A DNA stretch of 39,348 nucleotides, taken from the NCBI GenBank assembly GCA_002401865.1, contig NVUK01000011.1, positions 1 through 39,348 of the forward strand. Reading direction: 5' to 3'. The stretch's first letter is position 1. Each line of letters begins with the position of its first letter. A program made the position numbers and the translations under genes. This DNA is from Candidatus Aerophobota bacterium (lineage in GTDB: Bacteria > Chlamydiota > Chlamydiia > Chlamydiales > Simkaniaceae). This document shows, one piece after another, positions 39,194 through 39,348 of the stretch. The notes beneath the pieces are model-generated. The model did not search any database. It was given only the letters and a program-made list of their open reading frames with translations, and had not been told where the DNA came from.

Positions 39194-39348
39194 TGTCAGT
39201 AGTTAATAATAATGTTGGGCTTATAATACCAGTTACAATTCAAGCTTAGGAAGGGGCACGCAGCAGCGCGTCTGCTGAGGCCACTTTTGGAGAGTATGGA
39301 GCATTCTGATGTGCACATTAAGAATACAGTATTTGAGCAAGCTAAGAG
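39194..39348 (+). pseudogene. Fourth family member, broken at its start and cut by window edge
   Basis: GTAGAAGGGGTTCTTT and ATGTCAGTAGTTAA repeat the leader and first codons of the 299-aa gene (MSVVNN). The frame ends at TAG after 18 codons (39248-39250), stays readable for 19 further codons, then stops again. From 39296 another frame (ATG, EHSDVHIKNTVFEQAK) runs to the window edge and resembles the TVHRVADQV region of the 218-aa protein. It is best explained as a degraded copy with a nonsense mutation and a frameshift; the remainder lies outside. Confidence 0.5.

Noticed and set aside
1-39348. CRISPR arrays, insertion sequences, rRNA
   Set aside because: No regularly spaced repeats, transposase motifs or rRNA-like sequence were seen on either strand.

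Overview
The window reads as a stretch of chromosome from a member of the Chlamydiota, probably an environmental or amoeba/arthropod-associated lineage rather than Chlamydia itself. The strongest signs are a class Ic ribonucleotide reductase R2 subunit with Phe127 where other R2 proteins have the radical tyrosine, a very long R1 with three N-terminal ATP-cones, a PriA/FtsY/SucCD/HtrA/M16C/PssA/RmuC/PhoH gene set whose neighbourhoods match (from memory) the C. trachomatis blocks CT778-781, CT820-828 and CT015-017, and several lineage-specific tandem paralog families of the kind seen in chlamydial accessory regions. No rRNA, tRNA, IS element or CRISPR array was found.

Layout. (1) 1-1188: 5' part of lysS (minus). 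(2) 1.3-8.5 kb: five tandem minus-strand paralogs encoding diverged protein-kinase-like proteins. All five lack the usual VAIK lysine and carry an invariant lysine in the glycine loop, a WNK-like arrangement. All five also end in a conserved Gly/Thr/Ser-Pro plus basic tail. The last four look like one operon (8522 to 3026) with a recognisable promoter; the fifth is separate and catalytically degraded. (3) 8.6-12.7 kb: ftsY - hypothetical - priA (minus). (4) 12.7-16.0 kb: sucC - sucD - M50-family membrane protease (plus). (5) 16.0-18.2 kb: three related small membrane proteins (minus), inserted where C. trachomatis has sucD next to htrA. (6) 18.3-29.7 kb: htrA, an M16C peptidase, nrdB, nrdA (minus), then pssA-rmuC (plus); the divergent nrdA/pssA region carries two putative NrdR boxes. 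(7) 29.7-36.2 kb: two small envelope or secreted proteins, a Ctad1-like SH3b protein, a SWIM zinc-finger protein with a perfect consensus promoter and an adjoining CIRCE-type operator, phoH and an ABC-F ATPase. (8) 36.2-39.3 kb: AT-rich spacer with a decayed small ORF and a 31-bp perfect palindrome over a promoter, then a tandem family of three intact genes and one broken copy sharing a repeated C-terminal module of about 40 residues.

Functionally, the conserved genes cover tRNA charging, replication restart, membrane protein targeting, the TCA step that makes ATP, envelope proteostasis, dNTP supply and phospholipid synthesis. The kinase-like cluster and the 36.7-39.3 kb family are the accessory, potentially host-directed part and the best candidates for undescribed biology. 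Assignments rest on reading motifs by eye; no database search was possible.
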